Translations under genes and position numbers: made by a program
In this document: piece after piece, positions 23,547 to 35,600 of the stretch
Position numbering within the stretch: position 1 is the stretch's first letter
How the letters are laid out: every line of letters starts with the position of its first letter
Origin: Oopsacas minuta
Taxonomy: Eukaryota; Porifera; Hexactinellida; Lyssacinosida; Leucopsacidae
Length of the DNA stretch: 64,000 bases
Assembly (NCBI GenBank): GCA_024704765.1
Contig: JAKMXF010000133.1
Location: 496,001-560,000, forward strand
Direction: 5' to 3'
The notes under the pieces: generated by a model
Told to the model about the DNA's origin: nothing
Database searches by the model: none
What the model saw: the letters and a program-made list of their open reading frames with translations, nothing else

Positions 23547-25499
23547 ATGGAGCTAGAGAATATCGTAGCTAACACAGTACTAATGAAAGCAAAGGAGAGC
23601 ACACGTGATGGGAAGGGAAGGAGTAAGAGATGGCGTAGTATGCTACAATTTTCAGAACCTACTGATTGTGAATACCTTAGAGATACATTAGAGCTTAGTT
23701 ATGATCAAGTTGTCAACCAGCAACCAATTGGAGAATTGCTATTTGAAGAATTCTGTGATACTGATAATCTATTAAGTAGTTGTTGGAAATTTATCCGCAG
23801 GTTAGAAGACTACAGAACACTCCCTAATGAAAAACTCAAGGACCATGCTCAACAGATATTTGAGGAGTTTCTTACCCCACAGCCTAAGCTAATCTCTCCT
23901 CCTGAACTTGAGGCCAATGAGACTCTTTGCAATTCTGGAGCCGAGGCGTATCCAAATGTAATTAACCACTCTCTTCTTGAGGTCAGTAAATAGTGATTGT
24001 GTTTACAGACAACTCTTGTTATATCGAACACGGATATATCGAAGCCTGAAATTGTACTAACATGGTCAAAGTAACATAATTCCATAGGGTATATGGAAGT
24101 AATTATCGCTATCCCTTGAGCCTCGATATACGGGAGTTGACTGTAGTTTTATCTTAATATCTAAGTATTATTGTTTTCTGAGTAGATCTTATCACCTGAG
24201 GTTATAGAAGAGACACGAGTCTCTATTTCAGAAGCAGCTACTTCTAGATCATTCAACAAGATAGAGATTGAACTGAGGTCTTACTTCATTGGTGAACCTT
24301 TTCAGCTGTTTAAAAAGAGCAAATATTTTCTAAGATTCTTACAGTGGAAGCATTTAGAAAGACAATCTGTATCTGAGGATAAATTCAGGATATTCCGTGT
24401 ATTAGGGAAGGGAGGGTTTGGAGAAGTATTTGCTGCACAGTCTAAGATATCTGGGAAGATGTATGCTATCAAGAAGCTAGAGAAGAAACGAGTCAAGAAG
24501 AAGAAAGCTGAAGACTTAGCTCTGACTGAACGTAAAATATTAGAATTGGTAGACTCACGGTTTGTTGTAAACTTAGCATACGCTTACGAAACAAAAGACA
24601 GTCTCTGTCTAGTGCTTACCCTAATGGGAGGTGGAGAATTGAAATACCATATCTATGAGATAGGACATGCAGGGCTACCGTTAGAACGAGCTGTATTCTA
24701 CGCAGCTGAGATAGCTGCTGGATTATCACATTTGCACGATAAACGGATTCTATACAGAGATATGAAACCTGAAAATATTCTCCTAGATGAAAGAGGTCAC
24801 GTCCGTATTTCAGACTTAGGTCTAGCTATACGCGTACCTGAGGGTACAAAGGTAAAAGGTCGTGTGGGTACAGCTGGGTACATGGCTCCTGAGGTGTTGA
24901 AGAATGAATCTTACATATTCGCGATTGACTGGTGGGGATTAGGATGTGTCATATATGAAATGATAGCGGGTAGACCTCCATTTCGCGAAAAGAAGGAGAG
25001 AGTGAACAAAGATACACTTGATAATCGTGTGCTACATAAATCACAGCAATACACTCCTAAATTCAATGTAGAGGCTAGTCTCATATGTACAAGGCTGCTG
25101 GATAAGAATCCATCTACACGATTGGGTGGAAAGAGAGAAGTATTCGAGGATCCGTTTTTCAACACAATTCACTGGCCACAGCTAGAATCCGGTAAGCTTG
25201 AGCCTCCATATGCTATTGATCCACGAGCAATATACGCCAAAGATGTAATGGACATTGATCAGTTCTCATCAGTACGTGGAATTAACCTTAATGATAATGA
25301 TGTACGTTTCTATGAGAAATTCTCAATAGGTGCAGTCCCGTACGCTTGGCAGAGAGAAGTAATTGAAACAACTGTGTATCATGATCTTAACCAATTCCCA
25401 GTAGATGGGTCTTTAGTGCCCGTAGCATATGGACGGGGGCGACGCAACAATGGAGGTGGCTGGAAGTCTCTGTGTTGTTGTTGTTTTGGTGATTCTTGA
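23547..25499 (+). CDS. G protein-coupled receptor kinase, GRK4/5/6 type
   Basis: Two exons, 23547-23981 and 24186-25499, give 582 aa (human GRK5 590). The start MELENIVANTVLMKAKE is the conserved GRK4/5/6 N-terminal helix that docks on activated receptors. An RGS-homology region follows (residues about 45-175, with QPIGELLFEEFC). The AGC-type kinase domain has LGKGGFGEV, AIKKLEKKRVKKKK, YRDMKPENILLD, the GRK-specific DLG (ISDLGLA) in place of DFG, and GYMAPEVL. The AGC tail is present (EKFSIGAVPYAWQ). The protein ends in SLCCCCFGDS; the cysteines are plausible palmitoylation sites, replacing a prenyl CAAX box. It should phosphorylate active GPCRs and desensitise them. The intron carries a MITE. 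Confidence 0.95.
24006..24143. mobile_element. Pogo-like MITE, family 1 (reverse orientation, TA-flanked)
   Basis: 138 bases in the GRK intron. The left end is CAGACAACTCTTGTTATATC, the right end GATATACGGGAGTTGACTG, with TA on each side. The interior in reverse matches the 18023 copy (CTTGAGCCTCGATATA, GGAAGTAATTATCGC, GAAGCCTGAAATTGTAC). Confidence 0.82.
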
Positions 25500-25985
25500 A
25501 ACTGATATTTCATCTCGTCGATTGTTAATCTTAATTTCAAAAATACGTTTTGATTCTATTTTATATGTTTTATTACATAACAAACAACTTTAAACGATAC
25601 ATAAAATTATTTATTATTAATATTATTTTGTCCCCGCCTAATGGTTGTTTGTATATTTCTTTTATCGCCTCTATTTTTGCTAATTAGGTTTAATTATCTA
25701 TTGTATTAATTGTATTAAATAGTTCATGTTTTGAATTTAGTTAATGCTCAGGTGCTGTTAGAACGCTTCCAGGGGAGAGGTATTTAAATGTGGCAACCCC
25801 CATTCATATATATTTCGGTTTATTTCATATGTGGAATATACGAGTTAAAATATTTCAATAGGACATTTCTAACCAGCAACAAAGGTTAAGGAATTTGTGT
25901 GTAGAAACGGTTGTTGGTTAGAAAATTCTTTACAGTAAATACTCTTACTATTGTGTGATATTTGCAATATTTAGCTCTCTAATTA
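25500..25985. other. Intergenic, no gene seen
   Basis: About 490 bases between the GRK stop and ADPRH. AT-rich, with no recognised gene or repeat; contains the ADPRH upstream region. Confidence 0.4.
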
Positions 25986-27650
25986 ATGGCTGAAGAACGG
26001 AGTTTACCAGATATACGAATGACCGATGAGGGAGACAATAAGAATCCTGAACCTATAAGTACAGTAAAACCAAAAGATACTCTATTCGGAAATGAATCTG
26101 ACGTTACTCTTTTGATAAGATATCAAGCTAGTATGGTGCTAGCTGGTGTAGGAGATGCTCTTGGGTATAATCATGGTAGATTTGAATTTTGTGATTCAGG
26201 AGATTTGATAATGAAAGATATTGAAAAGAAATATAATGGCATTGCTAACTTAAAACCTAACGAGAGATCAGAATTCATGTTATCAGATGATACTATCATG
26301 CATATTGCTACTGCAGAAGGACTAGTTAAATCTTGGGAGAATGAGTTTGAACTTTTGACCATGATTGCTATTGAGTATGTCAATTGTATGAATGATATGG
26401 GAGGACGTTCTCCTGGTGGATGTTGTATGGGCGGAACAGATATGATCAGGAAATCTTTGGATAGTGATAAATCCTATGAAGAAAATCCTCCTTTTGTAAC
26501 CCCGTATAACAGAAAGAAAGGCGGGTGCGGAGCTGCCATGAGGAGTGCACCCATTGGACTACTATATTCACATGAAGAACAGATGGATCAATTGATGAAG
26601 GTAAGTGACAGTGCTTTACTTAAATCAGTCAAATATCAAAGTGTAAAAAGGTATGACCATGTGTAGGCTCGAACTCGGATTTTGCTTTCATTATATTTTA
26701 CGGATTCATTTGGGTCGAAAAAGATAACCGACCCAGGCAGGATTCGAACCTGCAGTCTCCTGATTCGTAGTCAGACGCGTTAACCGTTGCGCCACTGGGC
26801 CTTATAACTCATATTAATCAATTGGAGAATATAAAAGCAAATTCTTTTTACCTTCACTTTTTCCGAATTCTAAGGTGGCAATTGAGGCTGGTCGAATGAC
26901 ACACAATCAAACAAGTGGATTTCTAGGATCCTTAGCTACAGCTCTATTGGTACATCTTGCGATTAGAAAAGTTTCTCCTATCAGCTGGGGACGAATAATC
27001 CTCAAACAATCTCAAAGAGTATTGCAATATTGTACTGAAAATGATCAATATCATAAGGATATATCCCATATATCTGGAGATTGGGGTTATTTCCAAAAAA
27101 GTTGGGAGAAGTACCTTTCTAGGAGGAATATATTGATCAATGATGGCCCTATTGATTTTAAATTTGATTATTGGAATGGAGATAATCCTGATATACCTTC
27201 TTATAAAAACCATGACAAGTTTGTTACAGAGGTAGTTTTGTGAATATAGTAATTGCTTGACATTTGATCTTATTTATACTTTTCTAGATATCGTATGCTG
27301 GATGGGGAGGTAGCAGTGGGCATGATGCTCCAATGATTGCTTATGATGCTGTATTGTATGCATTGCAAGTTAGAGAGAGAGATGGAGTTGTAAAGGGTTG
27401 GGAGAGTGTATGTGCTTTTGGTATGTTTCATTGTGGAGATAGCGACAGTACAGGAATTATATCAGGAGCTATTTGGGGCGCGATGTTTGGTTTTGAAGCT
27501 TATAAAGCAAATCATGAAAGACTTGAGTATAGGCAACAGTTATGCAATCTAGCAGAACAGTTATATTTTAGGAGTGAGAAGTTATTAGTTGATGATCCAC
27601 TGAGACCTGTTAAACATGATGAACTTGATGTTTGTAGTGCTGAAATATAA
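25986..27650 (+). CDS. ADPRH: ADP-ribosylarginine hydrolase (ARH1 type)
   Basis: Three exons, 25986-26600, 26875-27231 and 27288-27650, give 444 aa; human ARH1 is 357, the extra mostly an N-terminal extension of about 40 residues and loop insertions. Family marks are MVLAGVGDALGY, LSDDTIMHIATAEGLV (first metal-binding cluster), GGRSPGG, GGCGAAMRSAPIGLLY, the junction VAIEAGRMTHNQTSGFLG, ISYAGWGGSSGHDAPMIAYD and HCGDSDSTGIISG (second metal-binding cluster). All catalytic-cluster acidic residues are present, so it should be active. ARH1 removes ADP-ribose from arginine, reversing mono-ADP-ribosylation. ARH1 fits better than ARH3 because of the GRMTH and SSGHD segments. Intron 1 contains a tRNA gene on the other strand; the gene is convergent with the sulfotransferase at 27915. 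Confidence 0.94.
26718..26722 (-). terminator. Pol III terminator of tRNA-Arg
   Basis: Five A on the plus strand are a T5 run in the tRNA's sense, about seven bases past its 3' end. T4 or more is the normal Pol III stop. Confidence 0.75.
26729..26801 (-). tRNA. tRNA-Arg(ACG)
   Basis: 73 nt on the minus strand inside ADPRH intron 1. Read 5' to 3' it starts GGCCCAGTGGCGCAACGG, has anticodon stem-loop TCTGA-CTACGAA-TCAGG with anticodon ACG, and T arm GCAGGTTCGAATCCTGC. The acceptor stem GGCCCAG pairs with CTGGGTC, one G-U, followed by discriminator G. The internal A box (TGGCGCAACGG) and B box (GGTTCGAATCC) look intact. No intron in the tRNA. It closely resembles animal tRNA-Arg-ACG. Confidence 0.95.
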
Positions 27651-27914
27651 AAATGTAATTGATACACAAGCTCCTGTTGATAATTCAGTACCAACAGATG
27701 AGTTACTTGATGAGGGTATCAGTATATAACAGCTGAGAGGTAACACGTAATTACCACGAATATTTTAGGTATACACAACCAAGATACACATACGGTACTG
27801 TTTTGTGTACATTTTCCCTGACTGCTCTGAGTTTATATTTGTATTTGTATTTATTGTTTCAGTAATTGTGCTTAAAATATAGGAAATGATTATTATCAAT
27901 GCACATAAATTATT

Positions 27915-29207
27915 TCAAAAATTTGAATTACAAGAGTTCTTCATATATTGTTTGATTTCTTTCACAAACTTCATCTCATCAATTGCTGTTTCGTAACAAC
28001 ATCTATCTTGTTTTCGTTCTTTCTTCAATTTGTTTCCAAGTATTTTCACAGCCCCAAATAATAGTGGATCTGTCTCAATCTTATCTAAACAGTATTCTGA
28101 AAATTCTTGATTTAATTGTCTTAACTCTGCTATTTCAATCTCTAACTTAGCTCCTTTCTCTCTTTTCTTTCTATCAAGTTTGAGTTTCATTCTGTCATAC
28201 AATAGATTATCAATGTATGAGAATTCTATTGATTTATTCAGTAACCTATCATCTATGTAATAATCATCTTTTAATGGCTGTGCAGCTACGTTTTGAGTGA
28301 AATATACAAAATCTTCTATTTGTAGATTCAGCTCATCTTTCAATAATATTAGAGATTCATCAAATTCCTCTGAAATAACAAAGAAATCAATCTCAGATTC
28401 CATCCAATTCAGGAATCTCTCCACTTCTGCAAGGTATATAGGTTCATTCTCAATTTCAGATCTCGTTATACCTCTTGGTATATCAAAATCACTCAATCCG
28501 AGATCAAAAGACATAGAATTCCATAACAGCTGCAATGGATTAATCATGATTTGACGTAATCTCGGTACATATCTTTGTGGTCTATCTAAAAAATCTTCAA
28601 ATGTTGCACCAACCCTTCTAAGCGTCTTAGCATATCCATAATAATTAAATCCTGACTGCATCTGTTCTAACGGGCGTCTTAATGTAGCCACAATAAATGT
28701 ATCTTCTCTCATGAATCTAGATAGAATATTTCTTCCATTATACCTGGAGTGTATATTGAGTATATCATATTTTCCATTTTGACAAGGTGGATAAAAGGAT
28801 TTGAAAGACTTATCAATTGTTCTTGGATAGAATTGGTGTAAATTTGGATCTTTAACCATTACAAAGCTTAATCCTCTACGGATTCCGAACCGATATAATA
28901 TACTTGAGAGTGTTGTGCTTCCTGTTTTATGGACTTTTAACAGAGCTATTGAAGTTTGTTCATCCTCATTTACCTCTGAGATTCTACACCTCATCATATT
29001 ACTTGTTGGATATGCAAATGTTGAGGTATTTTCTCCAGTTGCTACTACACCACTTGTAATGGTGTTAGGATAGAAATTGTTTTGAGTTGCCTCATAGCAC
29101 TGTAATAGTCTCGCATGATAGTAACCTAGTATTATTATCACTGTAATAAATAGAAGTGTTGTTACTACCCACTTTATCCTTGATCTCATTAACATCACAT
29201 TTTTCAT
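27915..29207 (-). CDS. Galactose-3-O-sulfotransferase-like Golgi enzyme
   Basis: A single-exon gene of 430 aa. The start is taken at the ATG at 29207. One transmembrane helix near the N-terminus (about residues 12-31, after RSRIK) makes it a type II Golgi protein. The 5'-phosphosulfate loop of PAPS binding is LLKVHKTGSTTLSSILYRFG; the 3'-phosphate region is probably FIVATLRRPLEQMQSGFNYY. These motifs fit the GAL3ST family, which moves sulfate from PAPS to the 3-OH of galactose on glycolipids or glycoproteins. Length is right for the family (about 400-490). The specific paralog cannot be named. Sponges have abundant sulfated glycans, so expansion of this family is plausible. It diverges from DNAI4 across about 400 bases. 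Confidence 0.88.
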   Translation of the reverse strand: MKNVMLMRSRIKWVVTTLLFITVIIILGYYHARLLQCYEATQNNFYPNTITSGVVATGENTSTFAYPTSNMMRCRISEVNEDEQTSIALLKVHKTGSTTLSSILYRFGIRRGLSFVMVKDPNLHQFYPRTIDKSFKSFYPPCQNGKYDILNIHSRYNGRNILSRFMREDTFIVATLRRPLEQMQSGFNYYGYAKTLRRVGATFEDFLDRPQRYVPRLRQIMINPLQLLWNSMSFDLGLSDFDIPRGITRSEIENEPIYLAEVERFLNWMESEIDFFVISEEFDESLILLKDELNLQIEDFVYFTQNVAAQPLKDDYYIDDRLLNKSIEFSYIDNLLYDRMKLKLDRKKREKGAKLEIEIAELRQLNQEFSEYCLDKIETDPLLFGAVKILGNKLKKERKQDRCCYETAIDEMKFVKEIKQYMKNSCNSNF

Positions 29208-29612
29208 AAGACATAAACTCAAAATTTTAATATATACCTATCAAATGGAATCTCTCCAGGTATACAACCAACCGCTATACTCCTTTGTTCTTCATTAAAT
29301 AGAATTTATACAAGATCCATTTTTGTGATTTCCAATCCTGAATACTATAGTATTAGAAAAGTTGTTTCATCCAAATATATTGAGAGATAATGCACAATTG
29401 TATTTTATTACCTATGGCCAATGCTAGGACTACAATACAAAGGAACCTGCATAACCCAACACTCGTTGGGATGTGAAAATTGTGTCGGATTAGCAAACTG
29501 TCAGATTATACAAGTGTGGGGTTATCAGCTGGTTTCACTGTACTGCATGGGTAATAATTTCATTAACTAAGGATTTATTAAATTAGACATATTTCCTAAT
29601 ACAAATGTTAGA
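29208..29612. promoter_or_regulatory. Divergent intergenic region, GAL3ST-like / DNAI4
   Basis: 405 bases between two divergent start codons, so both promoters should lie here. No TATA box could be assigned. Near the DNAI4 side, ATG at 29605 opens a three-codon reading frame whose TGA overlaps the DNAI4 ATG. Confidence 0.45.
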
Positions 29613-32600
29613 ATGAACCCATCAATAACTGTTAGTCGCCCTCAACTAACTACCCCAGCTGGCAAGGAGGAGAAGCTTAGTTCTAGCAGACATAACCTAT
29701 TGAAAATACAGAATGTCCCTAGCACTCTGAAAGCTAATCGTTCTTACATGACAAGTTCTCTTGTGAAGCAGACTAGTATTATTAACACTGGACCTAAGAA
29801 AAGTGTATTAGCTCGTGCTGGGAGCAGGATGTTTGCTCCTCCTCAGGTTAATACAAACAAATATTAGAATTTGGAAGAAATTTCCGAATTCTACTCTTAT
29901 TATTTTTATTCATTATATCAACAGATTAAAGACAGTGCTGGTACTGAGTTAACTCCTCAGAACTTACAGCTGAATTCAGAGCCTTATATTGAGTGAGTTA
30001 TTGGCCATGTTGGGGAAACACTTTGAACTTTGAATTTCTATTATGTAACAACTTATTTAGTAAGAGACCAAGTAATCAGCCTGATTCTCTACAAATGGTA
30101 CGTATTGAATTACTAAATTTCTAATACTTTTATGGATAATATTCATAGCTAGGTGAAGCTCTCTACTTACAGTCCATATATAATCCTCCACAGGGAGTGA
30201 CAAGTAAACTAGCATACAAGTAAGTTCTTTGTGTAATAATATTATTTTACATTCTAGCTAATCTATATCCCGATATCTGCAATTGGAGATACATAGAGTA
30301 CATGTACGTAGGCAGGCTTATTAACCTAAGAGGAGTAGGAGCATTGATATCATCTTACACCTCTCATAACCTTATGACATATCATTGGTTAGTCCTCAAG
30401 GGAAAAGATCAAATTTCATATATCATTTAAGCTTATTTAAATCATTAGTTGCAATAATGTCCTGGAAATTGGGAATATGAATTTGTATATTCTACAAAAT
30501 TTATTCTTATTATTTGTGTTAAATTCTGTTTGCAATGGCTTAGAGGTTTGTGTGGATAATTCGGATATTCACTGTTTGCATTATGAAGGTTTTACCTCAT
30601 GCACTATCAGAGGTACTAACACTACTGCTGTTTCAATGGGTATATTCACGTGTAGTGGTCAGTCTTTAATTAATATTGACTTCTCGGAAGTGATGAATAT
30701 TGAGGTTGATTTAAAGATTAAATCTTCGAAAACGGTTGCATTTATCTCAAGTGGTGTGTCGACTGTTATATTATTACGTGCTACGGCTATGAGTAATTCT
30801 GTTACTTCGATTCAACAAACTCAGGTTATTTTTGATTTCACTGTTGCCACGAATTTTACTCAATCCTTCCCCAATTTAGACTCAGTTAATTTTCAAAATC
30901 CGATTTACTCACAAATTCCCACTTTTGTTCATAATGACAAACTGACTTCCATTGTCGTTAAGCGTGCTACCTTTCCTGTCGATGGAGATTTTGCGGTTTC
31001 TAGCGAATTTATCGGGGGTCTAACTCTACTTCGAATATTCGAATGGACAGACAGTTCAATTACATCCATAATCCCGGCTGCATTCTCACACTTGAATCAA
31101 CTGAGTAGTCTAAAACTTTCAGATAACAAAATCACTCATTTAAGAAAATTCAGTTTTCAAGGATCACATCTACCCGTTCTGCTCTACCTGTGGTTAAGTG
31201 GAAATGACATTTCTATAGTTGACGATCTGGCATTCGATAACCTTGCATTAAATCAACTTTATCTAGACAGCAATCCGCATTTTCCATTAGAATCTCTTGT
31301 TAACATATCAAGTCTACAATCTCTCAGTCTTGCTAATAATGGATACGATTATTTTTCTCCAGATTTAATTTACAACTTAGACTTCCATTCCTTCAACCTC
31401 GCAAACAATCCATTCAACTGCAGCTGTGCCCTTCAATGGGCTAATATCGCACAAATATTTATTACATTTAACGATGCGCTATGCACACTTCCATCTCAAT
31501 TTAACGGTCTGCCTATAACAGATCCTGCTCCCTATGCAAACTGTACTCAGTCATTATCCTATCAATGTTTCAACCACTCAATATTATGCATGGGTAGCTC
31601 ACAATGCATTAATACTCCCACTAGTGCATATTGTTCTTGTGTCCACGTAGGAGATAATTATGGATATTCTCAGCTTGCAAAGGATTGTATTGTCCTGTTA
31701 GATGAATGTGCAGAGTTACATGATTGCGATCAGATCTGTACTGACACGATTGATTCATACGAGTGTGATTGTAACCAAGGATTCGATCTTTATGAACAAA
31801 CTGAATGCATTGATGTAAATGAGTGTTTGAGTAGCAACGGGTTTTGTCAACAGGAATGCATCAATAATGTTGGTAGTTATGAATGTGGATGTTTTCCAGG
31901 CTATGAATTAGATACGAACATTACCTGTATTGATGTTAACGAGTGCATTATTAACAACGGAACCTGTGAACAAATCTGTACTAATATGATAGGCAGTTAT
32001 CAATGCGGTTGTTATGATGGTTACGAATGGAATGTGAATAATACTTGTGTGGATATTGATGAGTGTGAGACAGCTGTGTGTGAATCAAAATGCTTTAACT
32101 CAATCGGTACTTATAAATGTGGATGTTTTCCAGGCTATGAATTAGATACGAACATTACCTGTATTGATGTTAACGAGTGCATTATTAACAACGGAACCTG
32201 TGAACAAATCTGTACTAATATGATAGGCAGTTATCAATGCGGTTGTTATGATGGTTACGAATGGAATGTGAATAATACCTGTGTGGATATTGATGAGTGT
32301 GAGACAGCTGTGTGTGAATCAAAATGCTTTAACTCAATCGGTACTTATAAATGTGGATGTTTTCCAGGCTATGAATTAGATACGAACATTACCTGTATTG
32401 ATGTTAACGAGTGCATTATTAACAACGGAACCTGTGAACAAATCTGTACTAATATGATAGGCAGTTATCAATGCGGTTGTTATGATGGTTACGAATGGAA
32501 TGTGAATAATACCTGTGTGGATATTGATGAGTGTGAGACAGCTGTGTGTGAATCAAAATGCTTTAACTCAATCGGTACTTATGCATGTGGATGTTCTCCA

Positions 32601-35600
32601 GGGTATAACGAAATAATAGATGAAGGTGGTGGAACTAGGTGTCAGGACATTAATGAGTGTAAAACATCAAATGGTGGTTGTTCTCAGTATTGTTTCGATA
32701 CAAAAGGTAGCTATTATTGTGCTTGTTATATTGGTTTTGAAATGAACACTGAAATCAACCAATGTATTGATATTGATGAATGCATTATTGGCAGTCCCTG
32801 TGATCAGATTTGTATTAATAACATAGGAGGATACTCGTGTGCATGTAATAATAATAGTTATGTAAAGGTAGCCAATGGCGGATCTGTACTATGTACTCTA
32901 TCTCATGGTATGATGCATACTGCCTCTCTATTTCTCATGTTTATTATGTTTATTGTATCTCTATTTATTGCTGTTTTGTGATTTCATACATCGTATTCGG
33001 AATATGAATTTAGTATTTGGTACGATATAATTGAGCTTATATATTATCATGATCTGTAAATATTATTACATTTAATGAGCTAACTTGAATTATAGCCAAC
33101 TCCCTTTATATCGAAGTTCAAGCCACCGGTTAATCGGGCCAACCTTGCTAATCGGTGATTTGGCCAGGAACAGAACCATACAAGTAGCGTAAAATTTATC
33201 CGCTTCATCGGGTCAATGGCCTAGCCCCGATGTGACCCTATTAAGCAGAGTCTACTGTATGTTACTTTGAAGTTTTTAAGGACTTCGATATTTCCAAATT
33301 AATCTTACTATGCTGAATTGTAAATTCCCCTAAAATTCCTTCAGTTTACCATATGAAAATATTCTAAAAATGTGATAACTATTAATTAATAATTATTATT
33401 CTTAGAAGGTCAGTATATGCTGCAACCTCAAGTATGACAGAGGGAGGCACCGCAGCCTTCCAGGACTCTTACTACGGAGATGATTTAGTTGGAAGAATCC
33501 AACCGACATTACTAGGAGCTGCAACATGTTAGTATTAACTAAACACAAATATTTTATCTTTATATGATGCCTTGTGATTCTTGTAATTTATCTTATACAA
33601 GTACATTCCTTAAATAATAATACCCACTACACAATTGAATTGACTGTTCTGTACAAGTTGTAGCATATAAATGTGACTCTATTCAATAGCAGTCCAATTG
33701 ATACAAGATGAAGTGGAAGAAGAATTGACGAAAGACGATTTAGAAAAAATGGTGAGAATTTATTTATTTTAATCATAGATTGTATTAAATTTGCAAATTA
33801 CAGTGAAACAAGGATTTACCGAATGCTTCGTCAAATCTGCATATGTTGATGGGGATATGCTATATTTGACGGGAGTCCATCGTATTTATATATTATGATT
33901 CTAGGTTGAAATCTCATTGGAAGAGACAGAATCAATCTGGCTATTTGACATAGAACCTACTGTATTCTCTACAGAATCTGAAGAGGCTGCGAGTATACAG
34001 GAAGCAAATGAGAAATATATAGAGGTACATTTACGGTATAAGAATTTACAAATATGCTCATAAATAATTGAGTTTATTATTTCCCATGATAGCTTAAAAA
34101 GTTAAAAGAAGGGAATGATAGATATTTCGCTCGAGGTATGCAAACATTCAACTTCGACCAGAAAGATAAATCTTTCCAAACATCACATATTAGCACTCAG
34201 GTACACTAATTAGATTCCAGTAGATTTTTACAATAATGCTATAATTCTACTCTGTTATGTAGTCAATTGGAGTAATGGCAACTACTTGGGATAATTATGA
34301 TCAATTTGAGAGAGTACGACTGCTAGAAGAAGGTAGTATATACCTTTAAGTTATGTATTTAATACTAATATTCTCAACAATTAATATTCTCAGAGGAAGC
34401 TGAATTAGCAAGCAGTGTAATCCCCAGTATAACTGTAAGTGCTACAGCTAGTAAAGCAGTTAGCCGTGCAACTAGTAAGCAAGCTAACAGGCCTAGTCTA
34501 CACTCCAGTAGAGCTCCTTCTGTTATGGACAAGACTCAAACTGTTCCTATTGTAGGGAGTATGTCACAACTCTGTGAGTTATAGTTTAAAATACTTCTAT
34601 AAATTCAATTTAATTCACGTATTTAGCTTCCACCTTGCTTGAGAGTAGTGCATTGCTACAGAGCACTATAGCTGTTGGGAATAAGAATACTCGTACTGAT
34701 CTTAAAAACAAGAATCCTGATTCTACAGAAGCTGATACACAAGCAATGGAAATACTAAATGTAATTATTTGGCAATTCTAATACAAATAATTGTAAGATG
34801 TAACCCTCCTTAATTAAGACAATTCTTTGTAGTCAGATTCTCTGAAGAATTCCTTGTCTGTGATGGAGAAAGCAATAATGATGAATACTTATCAACCTAT
34901 GCAAGCTATCTTCAGAGATCTTGTAGAGTTACCTGGTACTATCATATAATACTTCCTATTACTGGACGTACATTTTATTTCCTAATTTAGCAAAGAATAC
35001 TGAAGTTACTGAGACTGCTACAGAATTGGATCAGAATATGATGGATACAATGGGACTATCTCGTCCCCGTACTAAAGACAGACACAGAGCTGAGGATATA
35101 TCTCCCAAACTGAAACTGTTATGGACTTTTAAATGTGACTATTTGACAGGCTATATGCCTCTATGTATTGAATTTAATAAAGAAAATACTGTTAGTATTA
35201 TCTTATTTCTGTATTGAATATTCTTTTATTTATTGTCATTACTAGGATATTATTGCTGTTGGATATATTAGTTCAAAACCTGATCAAGATAACCAACATA
35301 CAGGAATGGTTTGTTGCTGGAGCCTAAAGAACCCAGAGGTAGTGAACGTGAAGGAAATATTTATTTAGTGAAATAGAATGTTATTATTATATATGATTTA
35401 GTTTCCAGACAGGACTTATAAGTCTAGTGCGGGTGTATGCTCTCTCAGCTTCTCTTCTGTACATCCAAGTATTCTAGCGGTTAGTGTCACCTAGTTACAA
35501 TAATTATTAACATGTTAAGTTATATTTCTCATAGGCTGGTCTCACTAACGGTCTTATCTCTATCTACAATATAAGGAAGACAGATCCTCTCCCTGCTATT

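Noticed and set aside
29208-29222. TTG start for the sulfotransferase at 29222, and TTG 45724 for NLE1
   Set aside because: Non-ATG starts are unlikely here; in-frame ATGs at 29207 (minus) and 45745 fit the families.
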